Counted from the first letter of the stretch, positions 28,401 through 37,111 are shown. The stretch is DNA of 64,000 bases from Portibacter marinus (GCF_021533195.1 NZ_JAJNKB010000001.1:434001-498000), one strand, 5' to 3'. Numbers and translations: made by a program. The notes: generated by a model not told the origin, from the sequence alone.

Positions 28401-28622
28401 TTGACTACTGAGCGAAAACTCTTTAAAAAGTGCCCTCATCTTACCCCCATTATCGGCGCAGTAAGTGACCAGATAGTCTTCATTATTGCTATAATTACCA
28501 TCAGGACCACCGGTATCATAGAAGGTAGAGCTACAAGTATTCATGACTTGAGCAGCCGAAACTACTGATAACAATAGCATGGACAGTAAAATACACGATT
28601 GATGATAAGTTCTATAAATCAA
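22437..28622 (-). CDS. Giant secreted multidomain adhesin-like protein with T9SS type A sorting domain
   Basis: 2061 residues, signal peptide ending SAAQ. Domain order, approximate: a CUB-like domain (25-145; CSSTFYDTGGPDGNYSNNED, DTLYVYDGPSTFSNLIG); an acidic loop DNDADGLVDQADPDC (155-172); an IgGFc-binding-like domain (about 200-600; GFIVSSDVPIEINYF, HTSAYGSLEKDGGMDQIIP, VGMAVVPPLGSC); a PKD/SprB-like stretch (PYSYAWSNG); about eight Cys-rich HYR-like segments (CSDVTLSYTDNIVEQDC, FDNCGIKLMKVRKK, ATDDCTEELFYKW); a dockerin type I-like pair (about 1707-1770; STLDIILIQKHILGLQ, SGLDLIQIRKLILGL); a cohesin-like domain (about 1838-1926); and a type A sorting domain (about 1975-2061; YQNKPNPFRTLTRLDF, GVYYYKIIGNG). 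The protein is probably a cell-surface or matrix adhesin. Binding partners are unknown. Confidence 0.88.
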   Translation of the reverse strand: MIYRTYHQSCILLSMLLLSVVSAAQVMNTCSSTFYDTGGPDGNYSNNEDYLVTYCADNGGKMRALFKEFSLSSQSIPDTLYVYDGPSTFSNLIGKYSGSLNNPGEEFTINSLIRGNGACLTFEFKSGSVGTSSGWMADIYCLAPPQGGFERCNDEIDNDADGLVDQADPDCLIEPSVENCFVGHYYYIPPIWQLSTVNNSDLNGPASLKFSTRFPQATISVRTQDNSYNQSFTITNGNPLIQDIPLTYLQTSAPNLTQRDKGFIVSSDVPIEINYFTDGRLNKNHISIRGREGLGRGFRVGSQTNTRIATTQTVSQKEAHFISVMASEDDTDVTFEFDIPMTGISSPHTVRLDRGESYLIKDDDNNVSVSGALVSATKNIAVISGSQHTSAYGSLEKDGGMDQIIPASNAGTNYVLTRSGNDADQDYAIVVPIENGTNLFIDGAFIQTSTIDAGDYYQIPLDGNIGEPLYLRTSRPAMVYHISGQNGGNVGMAVVPPLGSCRGDNILEFSKLGSANEHLLTIVIPNGGINSLRLNGSAVSGIQRPVPGFPGFSTILLQETDLQNDNILTASTNFTAGFIAASDDAAVYSYLTSYRASIDFLDVATGLPIEYIELDTICNGSSFEYTFQVESCGAGHQLISIEESGMMGVAEIIDTAGLTIRFQSEGINTGRNFISVVVENNLGNRSSICLGFVVDDLRVDLGADLSTCFPEDFTLTANASGGEPPYSYAWSNGAISPSIDVRPASTTRYFVTITDQDNCEFVDDVNISVGAGPQVVCFDQINISLNELCESEITPDLLLQNDHGIEDLFTVELTDQWGFIIPDAVVNEFYIGKTITYTVRTACNNTCWGQLLIEDKYIPLIECDNYTISCAEDASPDSVGYPVPFEDPIIVDDRTFILSGVDACSDVTLSYTDNIVEQDCNTGLERIIYRYWKVVDESGNQNACTDTINVLREDIDDLIFPLNRDDIELPSLACDSNYPSLPNGHPSTDPSAGGGLGLEGCDKIQVSFEDTYVEGCGTTFKILRHWRIFDWCTSETREDFQVIKITDKQPPTFVCPAPLTVYTSPYECNTGLIILPPPTMQDNCNETDFSAKIITDDHDPWGHPVDENNVTNGLPLGESTVEYYIFDACGNRDTCYTTITVEDDKAPFAIADLHTVASIGSDGTTRIYAENFDDGSFDNCGIKLMKVRKKTDSCGSEPGDYLYNDLLFNDYVDFCCAEVGDTMNVQFLVEDVHGNVNVVWVEVTLNDKLFPVVAAPPDLTISCNHGFYYDDLSIFGEVVINDEPRKPIIINDAFNSGTVGLDGYAVDNCYIEVSEEVELDLDCGKGTITRIFTAIDNNGMTDQDVQIITVADAKPFTEEQIIWPEKITIEGCVNVDIDTSVTGRPMYIDKNCAKLAAEYEDKIFEYGDGACLAIHRQWEVLDWCQYDPSTGIGLWHYVQVIYVENNVKPVFEQDYQDTTVCIYNSCEGPVEIEVNATDDCTEELFYKWRVDLDLDGIYDIQGLGNKINVIWEPGTYQVYWTVEDYCGNVAIEKYLVTVEDCKPPTPYCYSGIATAIMPQGGEIALWAVDYDNGSFDNCTPQENLVFSFSKDTTDTSFTVSCDQMGNGIQQLIPLKVWVTDEAGNQDFCAVEVKVNDNFDICPDTEIGYTDVRGEIVSFQNDIKMENVEMRMESDSDFQGLEFTDENGSYAFNNIPEGLNFKIRPVHDDAYRPGVSTLDIILIQKHILGLQRITDPYKLIAADVSNSQTVSGLDLIQIRKLILGLNKTFPKNTSWRFVDKAYDFPNPLEPWGFPEYIEMKDHYGFVYDADLIGIKIGDVNDSYQGSSNTGTVSRSAPITMFTSDKMVSAGERFELNFSLDHEAVLEGFQLALTYDPSMIKFRGITNGLALLRDEHLRVDEQAGRIYISFDDIEGFELDAGQWIYGFKMEALDDGLISEFIGIDNSELIPEVYMRSGEVRSIDLQFRTEGIESNQLPGLVVYQNKPNPFRTLTRLDFSLGVEEMINIQIFDISGRIILIHQESYSSGRQQFVIRNSDLPQPGVYYYKIIGNGAEETGKMIYVK

Positions 28623-28828
28623 CTTTAAACATATTATTGATTTCTTTAATGCAAAACATATGCCGAAAAATTTTAATATGTTACTGGATGGTTGTGAGTA
28701 GTGCTATATCGTCGTCTTCTAAATGACCTTTGCGGAGGTTTATATAAAATTAAAATCATAAAAGCAGCGTAACTAAACCTTCGTGTGTCTTTACTTCAAA
28801 TCCAAACACAAAGAAAAAATACATTTCT

Positions 28829-31378
28829 ATGAAACAGATATTCATCCTTTCGTTTCTCCTAGTATTGTCCAATGCTCTTTTTAGCCAAGATCAATGTGGT
28901 CTGCAAAATTTCGCTTATAATATCCATCACAATGGAGATGAATTCTATTTTATATTGCACGAACCTACTCCTGACGTCCTGGTAGACAATTACACTGTTA
29001 TTATTAATGATGAAAAATATGAAAGTGACCGGGTAGAATTTGCACCTTTCAAAGCAGACTGTGTAACGAATTACAGTTTGAAAGTGCAGCACAAGGAACT
29101 GGACTTTTGCAGTGTATCGGCAAATGTAGGTCCCGTCTGTGCTCAAACTGACGAGTGCAAGATCGGTGAGATTTTCTATTCCGTTTCTGAATGCGATTCA
29201 TCAGGCTTAGCGTTAATCGAATTAAACTTTGAGTACCAAAACACCTCAGAGGCTTTTGTAGTGAGAGGAAACGGCGAGACCTACGGTGAGTTTAGATATG
29301 ACAACCTACCTATTGTAATTGGTCCCCTAGAAGCTCAATGTGATAAACCTTATGAGTTCGTAGTGGCAGATCAGCAATTCGAAAATTGCAAAAGCTTTAT
29401 CGAAGAGGTTGTTCTTTGTTGTCCAGATCAATGTCTAGAGCCAAAATTTGAAATTATCTCTCAGGAATGCACAGACAGTCTATTATTTATGAAGCTGAGG
29501 ATGCGAGAAGGAAGCTTTGGAACCAATATGACGGTACAAATCAATGATACTTATGTCAATGACTGGAAGCTGGATGGCCCTTACTTATATCTTGAAACAT
29601 TTTACCCTTTCATTACCTCAACCAATACCATCACAGTTTGTAATATGGGTTTTGCCGATGTCTGCTGTTACAGCGAAACTTTCGAAATGGATGGATGCGG
29701 ATCAACAGATCAATGTCAGATTGGTGGCATCGAATATTGGATAGACGATTGTGAAGAAGGTGATGAGACTTATATAGGTCTTGATTTCAGACATAATAGT
29801 AATGTAAGTGATTCCTTCGATGTAAATGGTAATGGAAATCATTATGGAACATTTGCCTACAAAGATTTACCTGTAAAAGTTGGACCCTTTCAAGCTGCCT
29901 GTGACGTCATTTATGAATTGGAAGTAAGAGATAGCAAGCAGGAGGCCTGTTTCTCTGTTTTGGAAGACCTGAATATTTGTTGCGGTCAGGGATGCCTCGA
30001 GCCTATTTTTGAAATTGTAAATCTGGACTGTAGTAATGCCGAGCTTAGAATGAAGTTAGAATTGATTCATCCATTGCCAGGAAATGGCTTGAAAGTGACT
30101 CTGAATGGTGCTGACAGTGTGTTTTATGTTTTGGAATACCCCTATGTCTATATCGAGTACCCCATAACAAGTGATCAAAAAGAGTATGAACTAGAATTGT
30201 GTGTTTTCACCAACGCATCCGGCGCATGTTGTTATGCCGTTGCTTTCGATATAGGTGAATGTGGCAGCAATAATGAATGTCGTATTGGTAACCTGCTTAT
30301 CGATCCATATGCTTGTGTTGATACTGGAATACCTGCTTTCGCTTTAGACTTTGAGTATGCGAATGTGGGAAGCGAAGGCTTTACAGTTAAAGGGAATGGC
30401 CGGAACTATGGAACATTTAAGTATGAAGATTTACCGGTCTTATTAGAAGTGGAAGATGACTGTGATGTATTTTATGAGTTTGTAGTAACAGACAATGAAA
30501 AGCCATGTCGAGCAGTTGTCGAATTCGGTAATTATTGTTGTAATGATCAATGTTCCTTTAGGGCTCGTGATCGAAGAACCAAATGCGAAGATGGAATACT
30601 CACTGAAGTGGCATTCTTTCTTGAAGAAGATACAGATCCATTAAAAAGATATGAAGTCTTCGTCAACGGCGACAGTTTAGGTGTAATAGAGGAAAACAAC
30701 ATCTTTTTTGAATTTTCAACGGAAATAGCATTGCAACCTAACGAGCCAGTCATCTTGACCATTTGCGATTCTGACTGTTGTGTAGAGTACGAATTAGAGG
30801 TCAAAGAATGTCTACCTCCTCCTACCTCATGTACCATTAACAGTGTGGAAGTCAAAGAAGTATCCTGTAGTGATAATGGTCTTAATTTGATTCTGGATTT
30901 CAATCATGCAGGTACAACCAGTGAATATTTTGAAGTATACTCCTTATTGGGTTCAGTAGGCAAATTTAAGTATGCTGATTTGCCGGTGAAAATTGAAGGG
31001 TTCCCTAATGCCGGAATAGGTTTCAATCTATTGTTTCTATGTGATCAGGGCACACTCTGTTGTCAGGCGCATTTATTTAATACACCACAATGTTTACAAA
31101 CCGATGGTAGTGAAGTCTCCAAGGTAAGTGAAGAAAAGCGAGAAGAGCAACATCGATACCTCCTTCAAAATCCTGTGAATGAAGAAATAACTTTGATTTC
31201 ACCTGTCGAAGCTAATCGCTATCAAATCTATGATTCCAGAGGAGAAATGGTATATACTGAAAAGGTTTTTGCAAAAGAAAGTAAATTGGAGTCAAGCCAT
31301 CTAAAAGCAGGATTGTATATCGTAAGAATAGAAAATGAGCGAGGAATCAAGCTTGAAAAATTAATCATTGCAAAATAA
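28829..31378 (+). CDS. Secreted cysteine-rich repeat protein with T9SS type A sorting domain
   Basis: 849 residues, signal peptide ending NALFSQ. Most of the protein consists of units about 187 residues long, starting near residues 108, 295, 483 and 667, with a divergent first half-unit before them. Each unit starts C(K/Q/R/T)I followed by a strand-rich stretch, then a shared core like FxVxGNGxxYGxFxYxDLPV and a cysteine pair (CC) about 50 residues later. The second half of a unit starts CLEPxFEI and ends near CCYxxxF. Cysteines are abundant and evenly spaced, suggesting several disulphides per unit. Residues from about 770 form a sorting domain (LLQNPVNEEITLIS, YQIYDSRGEMVY, GLYIVRIENERG). 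I know of no named family for the repeats. It has no same-strand operon partner. Confidence 0.82.
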   Translation: MKQIFILSFLLVLSNALFSQDQCGLQNFAYNIHHNGDEFYFILHEPTPDVLVDNYTVIINDEKYESDRVEFAPFKADCVTNYSLKVQHKELDFCSVSANVGPVCAQTDECKIGEIFYSVSECDSSGLALIELNFEYQNTSEAFVVRGNGETYGEFRYDNLPIVIGPLEAQCDKPYEFVVADQQFENCKSFIEEVVLCCPDQCLEPKFEIISQECTDSLLFMKLRMREGSFGTNMTVQINDTYVNDWKLDGPYLYLETFYPFITSTNTITVCNMGFADVCCYSETFEMDGCGSTDQCQIGGIEYWIDDCEEGDETYIGLDFRHNSNVSDSFDVNGNGNHYGTFAYKDLPVKVGPFQAACDVIYELEVRDSKQEACFSVLEDLNICCGQGCLEPIFEIVNLDCSNAELRMKLELIHPLPGNGLKVTLNGADSVFYVLEYPYVYIEYPITSDQKEYELELCVFTNASGACCYAVAFDIGECGSNNECRIGNLLIDPYACVDTGIPAFALDFEYANVGSEGFTVKGNGRNYGTFKYEDLPVLLEVEDDCDVFYEFVVTDNEKPCRAVVEFGNYCCNDQCSFRARDRRTKCEDGILTEVAFFLEEDTDPLKRYEVFVNGDSLGVIEENNIFFEFSTEIALQPNEPVILTICDSDCCVEYELEVKECLPPPTSCTINSVEVKEVSCSDNGLNLILDFNHAGTTSEYFEVYSLLGSVGKFKYADLPVKIEGFPNAGIGFNLLFLCDQGTLCCQAHLFNTPQCLQTDGSEVSKVSEEKREEQHRYLLQNPVNEEITLISPVEANRYQIYDSRGEMVYTEKVFAKESKLESSHLKAGLYIVRIENERGIKLEKLIIAK

Positions 31379-31401
31379 GACGTAGGAAATTTAGAAATTG
31401 A

Positions 31402-31409
31402 TACATTTG
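31402..31409 (+). promoter_or_regulatory. Candidate -7 element (TAnnTTTG) for the aminotransferase gene
   Basis: TACATTTG, an exact match to the Bacteroidota -7 consensus, 40 bases upstream of the ATG at 31450 and after the stop of the preceding gene. No clear -33 TTTG at the usual distance. Confidence 0.4.
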
Positions 31410-31449
31410 CTTCCATATTGTTACAAAATACGCAAGCGCTAAAACAGAT

Positions 31450-32646
31450 ATGGAAAAGCAACTTTCAGAAAGAGTAAGAGAAATGTCAGAGTCGGCGACT
31501 ATCAAAATGGCTCAGTTGGCGAGAGACTTAAAAGCTAAAGGAAAAGATGTCATCAGCTTAAGTCTGGGTGAGCCTGATTTTGATACCCCGACGCATATTA
31601 AAGAAGCTGCGAAAATTGCGCTGGATCATGGCTACACAAAATATACGCCTGTTCCTGGATTGATGGAATTAAGAGAAGCCATTGCTAAAAAATTCAAAAG
31701 AGAAAATGGTCTGGATTTTAAGCCCGGCCAGATTGTTGTGTCAAATGGCGCGAAGCAGTGTATCTATAATCTTTGCATGGCTTTACTGGATCCAGGTGAT
31801 GAAGTCATCATCTTTACTCCTTACTGGGTATCCTATGCAGATATTGTGAAGTTAGCGGGAGGGGTTCCGGTATTTATTAACAGCTCCATAGAAAATGATT
31901 TTAAAGTCAGTCCTCAAGAAGTAAAAGACGCATTGAGCGCAAAGACTAAGGCCGTTTTATTTTCTTCCCCTTGTAATCCAACAGGCACGGTATACACAGC
32001 TGAGGAATTGGAGGCCATTGCAGAAGTAATTGGAGAACGAAAAGAAGTATTGATTTTTTCTGATGAAATTTATGAGCATATCAATTTTGGTGGACCTCAT
32101 GCAAGTATAGGTTCTTTCGAGGTTGTGAAGGATCAAACGGTTACCATTAATGGTTTCTCAAAGGGTTACTCCATGACTGGATGGAGGCTTGGATACATGG
32201 GTGGACCTGAATGGATTACTTCCGCATGCGCTAAAATTCAGGGACAAGTGACATCAGGTGCCAATTCTTTTGGCCAGAAGGCTGCTATCGATGCCCTTGA
32301 GGGAGATCAAAAGCCCACAGAGGATATGAAACAAGCCTTTGAGCAAAGAAAACAACTCGTTCGTAGTCTTTTACAGGATATTCCAGGCGTCAAAATCAAT
32401 GATCCACAAGGTGCATTCTATCTTTTCCCAGATGTAAGTGCTTACTTTGGAACAAGTTATGGTAATTATACCATCGAAAATTCCGAAGATTTTGCTGAGT
32501 ATATACTTCAGGAAGCTTTGGTCGGGGTAGTGGGAGGCAGTGCTTTTGGAGCAGATGATTGTATTAGAATTTCCTATGCCGCATCTGAAAGTGAATTGAA
32601 AGAATGTCTGAGAAGAATAAAGGAGGCGCTTGCTAAATTAAAGTAG
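31450..32646 (+). CDS. Aspartate aminotransferase-type PLP aminotransferase (class I/II)
   Basis: 398 residues of the class I aminotransferase family, subgroup I-gamma, which includes bacterial AspB/AspC-like enzymes that move amino groups between aspartate and 2-oxoglutarate. Motifs: SLSLGEPDFDTPTHIKEAA, YTPVPGLMELREAIAKKF, SNGAKQCIYNL, FSSPCNPTGTVYTAEEL, FSDEIYEHINFGG, INGFSKGYSMTGWRLGY with the PLP lysine at residue 238, and the C-terminal DCIRISYAASE where Arg binds the substrate carboxylate. Broader specificity (such as prephenate) is possible. It stands alone on the plus strand, convergent with trmH 14 bases away. Confidence 0.93.
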   Translation: MEKQLSERVREMSESATIKMAQLARDLKAKGKDVISLSLGEPDFDTPTHIKEAAKIALDHGYTKYTPVPGLMELREAIAKKFKRENGLDFKPGQIVVSNGAKQCIYNLCMALLDPGDEVIIFTPYWVSYADIVKLAGGVPVFINSSIENDFKVSPQEVKDALSAKTKAVLFSSPCNPTGTVYTAEELEAIAEVIGERKEVLIFSDEIYEHINFGGPHASIGSFEVVKDQTVTINGFSKGYSMTGWRLGYMGGPEWITSACAKIQGQVTSGANSFGQKAAIDALEGDQKPTEDMKQAFEQRKQLVRSLLQDIPGVKINDPQGAFYLFPDVSAYFGTSYGNYTIENSEDFAEYILQEALVGVVGGSAFGADDCIRISYAASESELKECLRRIKEALAKLK

Positions 32647-32660
32647 AATCTTGCTGCGAA

Positions 32661-33317
32661 TTACTTTTTATTGCTGATAATCCTGGCAAATTGTCCCTTA
32701 TGTTGGTTCAAGTTTCTAGATCTATAATCCTGATGCAAAGCCTTCTGTTCTACTGACATTTCATGATTTTCGTAAATACCTGCCTCAACCCTTTGGCGGA
32801 GTGCCTCGTAACATGAGACTGCACATGCCACAGATATATTTAAGCTTTGCACCATACCAAATTGTGGTATAACAAAATTTCCATCAAGCTGCTTGATTAC
32901 CTCTTCACTTAAGCCAGAGTGTTCATTACCAAATACTATGGCAGTGGACTCCAGAAAATCCACATCGTATAAAGAGGTGCTGGACGTTGAAAGGTGAGTA
33001 CCAATAATTTTATTGCAGTGTTGACGTATGTCATTAAAACATCTCCGGCAATCATCATAAACGAATACATCTACCCATTTCCTTGCACCAGAAGAAGCAT
33101 TGATTCCCAATTCTATTTTTTCCCACACTCTAGCGTCTGTTACGATCATGTACATTCTGGGAATTCCCACCGCATCACAGGTTCGCATAACAGCTCCTAT
33201 ATTGTGAGGATCATGTACATTTTCAAGAACTACTGCTAAGTCAAGCTGCCTTCTGGAAGCGAGATCCTTAATTTTATTTGCTCTTTGTTCCGTTAGATGA
33301 ATTTGAAAATCAGTCAA
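32661..33317 (-). CDS. trmH: TrmH-family tRNA (guanosine-2'-O-)-methyltransferase
   Basis: 218 residues of the SPOUT class. Motif 1 LENVHDPHNIGAVMRTCDA, motif 2 TAIVFGNEHSGLSEEV, and motif 3 VIPQFGMVQSLNISVACAV form the trefoil knot that binds S-adenosylmethionine. The best family match is TrmH, which methylates G18 of tRNA, because of the N-terminal LAVVLENVHDPHNIGA and the short C-terminal helix; an rRNA target cannot be excluded. Its start overlaps the stop of the upstream periplasmic-binding lipoprotein gene by 8 bases. Confidence 0.9.
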   Translation of the reverse strand: MTDFQIHLTEQRANKIKDLASRRQLDLAVVLENVHDPHNIGAVMRTCDAVGIPRMYMIVTDARVWEKIELGINASSGARKWVDVFVYDDCRRCFNDIRQHCNKIIGTHLSTSSTSLYDVDFLESTAIVFGNEHSGLSEEVIKQLDGNFVIPQFGMVQSLNISVACAVSCYEALRQRVEAGIYENHEMSVEQKALHQDYRSRNLNQHKGQFARIISNKK

Positions 33318-34680
33318 TTTTTACAAACTTATCACCTATATACTGGACCAGGTCCAAATGCTTATTTTCGAGATATTTTACATTTTCAAACTTCTCGTCT
33401 CCCTCGTCAAAAACTTTCTGTATATCGTAGGCGGTTTGCAGGTACCTGTCTCGATCTAATTCCAGGTTTAATTGAAAATTAATGCCATATTTAATCAAAT
33501 TGCGACCAATAAAAGTCATCATGTCGTATCCTTCGAAAGCGTCTGAGGTCGGAAGTGCACCATAATTGTCGTAAAACTTCCTCATAAAGGATTTGACCCT
33601 CATATCTTCCCAATCCACAAATTCTGAAAGGCAAATTCTCATATTCAAGTTCTGATAAAAGTCAAATTCTATTTTATCGGAATCAAAAAGAATAGGCATA
33701 CCATATACGTAGACATCCGTATTGCGTTTTTCAATATTCAAAGTTCTTAAAACCGAGTATATAAAGGACTCATCATCATAATTCCAATTGGGCAAAATAA
33801 TCGCCTTTTTGCCACCATTTTCAAATAGATCACCAAAAGCTCGCATACCCTCACCTAACGGGCCCTCATCATAGAAACATTCTTGCAAAGGATCTGAACT
33901 GCTAAAATTATTCAAGGCAGCGTACGTTTTCTGAAAATACTTAAATCTATTTTTAGCGGCATCGTTGTTTCGGCCAATCAGGACAATTTCATCTGATTTG
34001 AAGTTTTGATGAGCGTGTTCGATCAATTTAAAGTAATGGGAAGACAATGAAGCTCTCAGCTGAATATAAAAAGGGTTGTCATCTGTTATTCTTGTACTTG
34101 ATAACCAGGGTGAAACCACAGCAATCATATTGTTCTTACCATATTCCGCTGCTAATGACAACGCATCCCGATCATAGGGTCCTACTATGACATCTGTGCC
34201 TTCAAAAGCACTGCTTTGCAATTTCTCAGCTACTGTTTCTTCCGATCTTTCACTGTCAACAACATTGACTATAAACTTGTATCCTTCATCATCAAATTCT
34301 TCCAATGCAAGTCTGACTCCGGCGTAATAATTAACAAATTTTTCATCGCTCAGGTCATTTGCATCGAATGTGGCATCCTGAGCATTAAATGGTAGAAAAA
34401 GACCAATTTTATAGGTCTCCTTTTTATAACTAGAATAATCTACATCGGGCTCTTCAACTTCAGCATCTTTTCTAATCGGTGGAATCTCTGTTTCGGGAAC
34501 CTTTGAAATGTCCAAGGTATCAATGGTTTGATCCGTGCGATCCTTCACGACCTTATCTTTATTGCTATTATCTCTGGTCTTATTGAATAATCCACAGCCT
34601 GAACTGAGTAAGGTGATTAAAAATAAGACTACTATTTTACTCCCATTCGATCGTCGCAGGCGGCTTTGTGCTAATATCAT
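33310..34680 (-). CDS. Periplasmic-binding-fold lipoprotein (LpoA/Leu-binding-like)
   Basis: 456 residues with a lipoprotein signal ([18 protein letters not shown]; cysteine near residue 29). After a low-complexity acidic linker, residues from about 80 form a type 1 periplasmic-binding fold: [62 protein letters not shown], and [16 protein letters not shown]. Bacteroidota homologues are annotated as ABC-transporter substrate-binding or penicillin-binding-protein-activator-like, but no transporter genes are adjacent, so a cell-wall or sensing role is as likely. Many homologues have LysM repeats, which I do not see here. The ATG at 34680 lies inside guaA (44-base overlap). No later ATG precedes the signal. 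Confidence 0.75.
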   Translation of the reverse strand: MILAQSRLRRSNGSKIVVLFLITLLSSGCGLFNKTRDNSNKDKVVKDRTDQTIDTLDISKVPETEIPPIRKDAEVEEPDVDYSSYKKETYKIGLFLPFNAQDATFDANDLSDEKFVNYYAGVRLALEEFDDEGYKFIVNVVDSERSEETVAEKLQSSAFEGTDVIVGPYDRDALSLAAEYGKNNMIAVVSPWLSSTRITDDNPFYIQLRASLSSHYFKLIEHAHQNFKSDEIVLIGRNNDAAKNRFKYFQKTYAALNNFSSSDPLQECFYDEGPLGEGMRAFGDLFENGGKKAIILPNWNYDDESFIYSVLRTLNIEKRNTDVYVYGMPILFDSDKIEFDFYQNLNMRICLSEFVDWEDMRVKSFMRKFYDNYGALPTSDAFEGYDMMTFIGRNLIKYGINFQLNLELDRDRYLQTAYDIQKVFDEGDEKFENVKYLENKHLDLVQYIGDKFVKID

Positions 34681-36178
34681 AAACTACTCTGTTGATACCT
34701 TTTACTTTATTAATAATTTCACTTGAAATTCTAGCCAATATTTCATGCGGCAATCTACTCCATTCTGCAGTCATGCCGTCTACGGAATTCACAGATCTTA
34801 ACGCAATGGTATATTCATAGGTTCGTTCATCCCCCATAACACCAACGGATTGAACCGGAAGTAATATTGCTCCAGCTTGCCAAACTTTATCATACCATCC
34901 TGTTTCTCTGAGTATAGATATATAAATGTCGTCGGACTCCTGGCATAATCTGACTTTTTCCTTGCTGATTTCTCCAAGAACTCTGATGGCTAAACCCGGT
35001 CCTGGAAATGGGTGTCTCGAAAGGATATACTGAGGCAGAGACAATTCTGCTCCGACTCTACGTACTTCGTCCTTAAACAGCATCCGCAGGGGCTCTACAA
35101 TCTTCAAATCCAATTTTTCAGGAAGACCACCTACATTATGGTGAGATTTTATGGTGACAGAAGGACCATGTACACTGACTGATTCGATCACATCAGGATA
35201 AATCGTTCCCTGACCTAACCATTTAATATTATCTAATGCTTTAGCTTCCTTTTCAAAGACTTCTATAAATACTCTACCTATTATCTTACGCTTTGTTTCA
35301 GGATCTGAGACTCCTGCCAATTGATCTAAAAAAGCATCATTTGCTCTAACACCTTTAACATTTAAGCCCAATCCCTCATATGATGACAACACTTGCTCAA
35401 ACTCGTTTTTCCTCAGCAATCCATTGTCAATGAATATGCACTTGAGTTGATCACCGATTGCTTTGTGCAGCAACATCGCTGCGACGGATGAATCGACCCC
35501 TCCTGAAAGTCCCAATACTACGCCGTCATCGCCAATCTTATCACGTAATTCACTGATGCTTTGGTCTACGTAAGATGCTGGAGTCCAGTCACCTTGACAT
35601 TGGCATATGTTTCTTACAAAATTAAATAAAAGTTCTTTTCCTTCAAGCGAGTGTGTCACTTCCGGATGAAATTGTATACAATACACCGGATGTTCGTAAA
35701 CACCTTCGATGGATCTATAGGCAGCTACAGGAATAGATGCAGTGTGTGCAATAATTTCAAAGCTTTCCGGAAGTGCTTTAATCGTATCTCCGTGTGACAT
35801 CCACACTTGTGTTTCCCTCTTTAAACCATTCAACAGCGGGTCATTTGTCTGATCAATAGACATCATAGCCTTGCCGTATTCTCTGTGGTCAGATTTCAGG
35901 ACATCACCTCCCAGATTTTGAGCAATGTACTGAGCTCCATAGCATACTCCGAGTACAGGCACTTTTCCAATAAACTGGTCCAAATCGATTTGCAAAGCAT
36001 TCTCATCTTTTACTGAAAAAGGGCTTCCAGATAGAATGATACCTTTTATCGACGGGTCTAATTTAATGGTATTGGAGAAGGGCTGAATTTCACAATAAAC
36101 ATTAAGCTCTCTGAGTCTTCGAGCTATCAATTGTGTGTATTGAGAACCGAAGTCCAGGATGATAATTTTAGCTGTCAT
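34637..36178 (-). CDS. guaA: GMP synthase (glutamine-hydrolysing)
   Basis: 513 residues with the complete three-part enzyme. The class I glutamine amidotransferase domain shows [36 protein letters not shown] (nucleophile near Cys78) and [12 protein letters not shown] (about residue 170). The ATP pyrophosphatase domain starts with [20 protein letters not shown], and the C-terminal dimerisation domain ends [14 protein letters not shown]. It converts XMP to GMP. It has its own -7 element at 36200-36207. The next gene starts inside its 3' end. Confidence 0.98.
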   Translation of the reverse strand: MTAKIIILDFGSQYTQLIARRLRELNVYCEIQPFSNTIKLDPSIKGIILSGSPFSVKDENALQIDLDQFIGKVPVLGVCYGAQYIAQNLGGDVLKSDHREYGKAMMSIDQTNDPLLNGLKRETQVWMSHGDTIKALPESFEIIAHTASIPVAAYRSIEGVYEHPVYCIQFHPEVTHSLEGKELLFNFVRNICQCQGDWTPASYVDQSISELRDKIGDDGVVLGLSGGVDSSVAAMLLHKAIGDQLKCIFIDNGLLRKNEFEQVLSSYEGLGLNVKGVRANDAFLDQLAGVSDPETKRKIIGRVFIEVFEKEAKALDNIKWLGQGTIYPDVIESVSVHGPSVTIKSHHNVGGLPEKLDLKIVEPLRMLFKDEVRRVGAELSLPQYILSRHPFPGPGLAIRVLGEISKEKVRLCQESDDIYISILRETGWYDKVWQAGAILLPVQSVGVMGDERTYEYTIALRSVNSVDGMTAEWSRLPHEILARISSEIINKVKGINRVVYDISTKPPATIEWE

Positions 36179-36199
36179 ATAAAAATTTCAATATGGCAG

Positions 36200-36207
36200 C
36201 AAAGATA
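36200..36207 (-). promoter_or_regulatory. Candidate -7 element (TAnnTTTG) for guaA
   Basis: TATCTTTG on the minus strand, an exact match to the Bacteroidota -7 consensus, 21 bases upstream of the guaA ATG, in the 48-base gap between guaA and the OmpA-like gene. Predicted leader is very short. No clear -33 element. Confidence 0.45.
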
Positions 36208-36226
36208 GGAAAGTATATGAAAGAAT

Positions 36227-36997
36227 TTAATATATGAGTAACTGGACTCTATTATTCGCCCAATCTTCATTATTTGATTCAGAAATAGTAATCTTCGAAC
36301 GATCTATACCATAAGCCACCAGTTGATCCTGAATTCCCTTAGCTCTATTTTTCGAAAGAACCTTACTGATGTCTACCGTCTCAGAATAGAAACTTTTGAT
36401 TTCAGCTCTTAACTCCTCATTTTCTTTCAGGATAATTGCAACTTGATTCAATTGGTTAACAACAGAAGGAGATAAAGTTGCATCTCTATGATCGAATGCA
36501 AATTCGTAATCATAGTTAGTAGGTCTGGTGTCTTCTCCTTTAGGCAGCATCTCTTCCTCTGATTGGACCGTTGCTTCTGCTATCATTTCATCCATCTCTT
36601 CTTCAGCGGTTAATTCACCAGTCGCCTGTTCATCTGTTTCCATCTCTTCCTCTTTAGATTTATCCATCTTAGATCCATCATCTTCTGCCATTTGAGGTTT
36701 GCTGTCCAGGTCAAAGTTAACTCGTGATTTTTCGGAAATACTCATATCTGGTAGTTGTGCTACTTCTACAGCACTCATAACAATCGCTTGTGGGGTCACA
36801 TTGTTAAGGGCTGTATAACTATTCGGTACTTCTTTTATAAATGCGAGAATTTTGCCTTTCTGAGTCATTCTGACCAGATGTGCTTCACTCTGATACAATA
36901 TAACGTCTTCAATGACTTTTGTAGATTCTTGCGCGCTCACATTCAAAAAAATGAAAGCCAGAATAATCACAGATGAAACTTTCGTTTTCATATACAT
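36227..36997 (-). CDS. Secreted OmpA-like protein with degenerate peptidoglycan-binding domain
   Basis: 256 residues. Signal peptide with hydrophobic VSSVIILAFIFLNVSAQ. The centre (about 85-165) is very acidic and rich in Glu, Asp and Met (KEEEMETDEQATGELTAEEE), probably disordered. The C-terminal 90 residues resemble an OmpA C-terminal domain: FAFDHRDATLSPSVVNQLNQ, LSKNRAKGIQDQLVAYGID, RSKITISESN and NNRVQLLIY. The first strand lacks the typical Phe-Asp-x-Gly and part of the peptidoglycan-binding loop, so binding may be weakened. ATG codons at 36997 and 36991 are both possible. No operon partner is obvious. Confidence 0.7.
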   Translation of the reverse strand: MYMKTKVSSVIILAFIFLNVSAQESTKVIEDVILYQSEAHLVRMTQKGKILAFIKEVPNSYTALNNVTPQAIVMSAVEVAQLPDMSISEKSRVNFDLDSKPQMAEDDGSKMDKSKEEEMETDEQATGELTAEEEMDEMIAEATVQSEEEMLPKGEDTRPTNYDYEFAFDHRDATLSPSVVNQLNQVAIILKENEELRAEIKSFYSETVDISKVLSKNRAKGIQDQLVAYGIDRSKITISESNNEDWANNRVQLLIY

Positions 36998-37111
36998 AGG
37001 ATTAAATGCATTGGTTTATGAATACAATTTGCGATTTTTTTGCTTTGATAACAACTCTAAACGTACGAAGCTAACCAAATTGTCTGTACAAATGTGAAAT
37101 TATGACACTTT

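Noticed and set aside
22437-28622. Antisense frames of 70 to 100 codons inside the giant protein gene
   Set aside because: They are by-products of the long coding frame, with no family resemblance.
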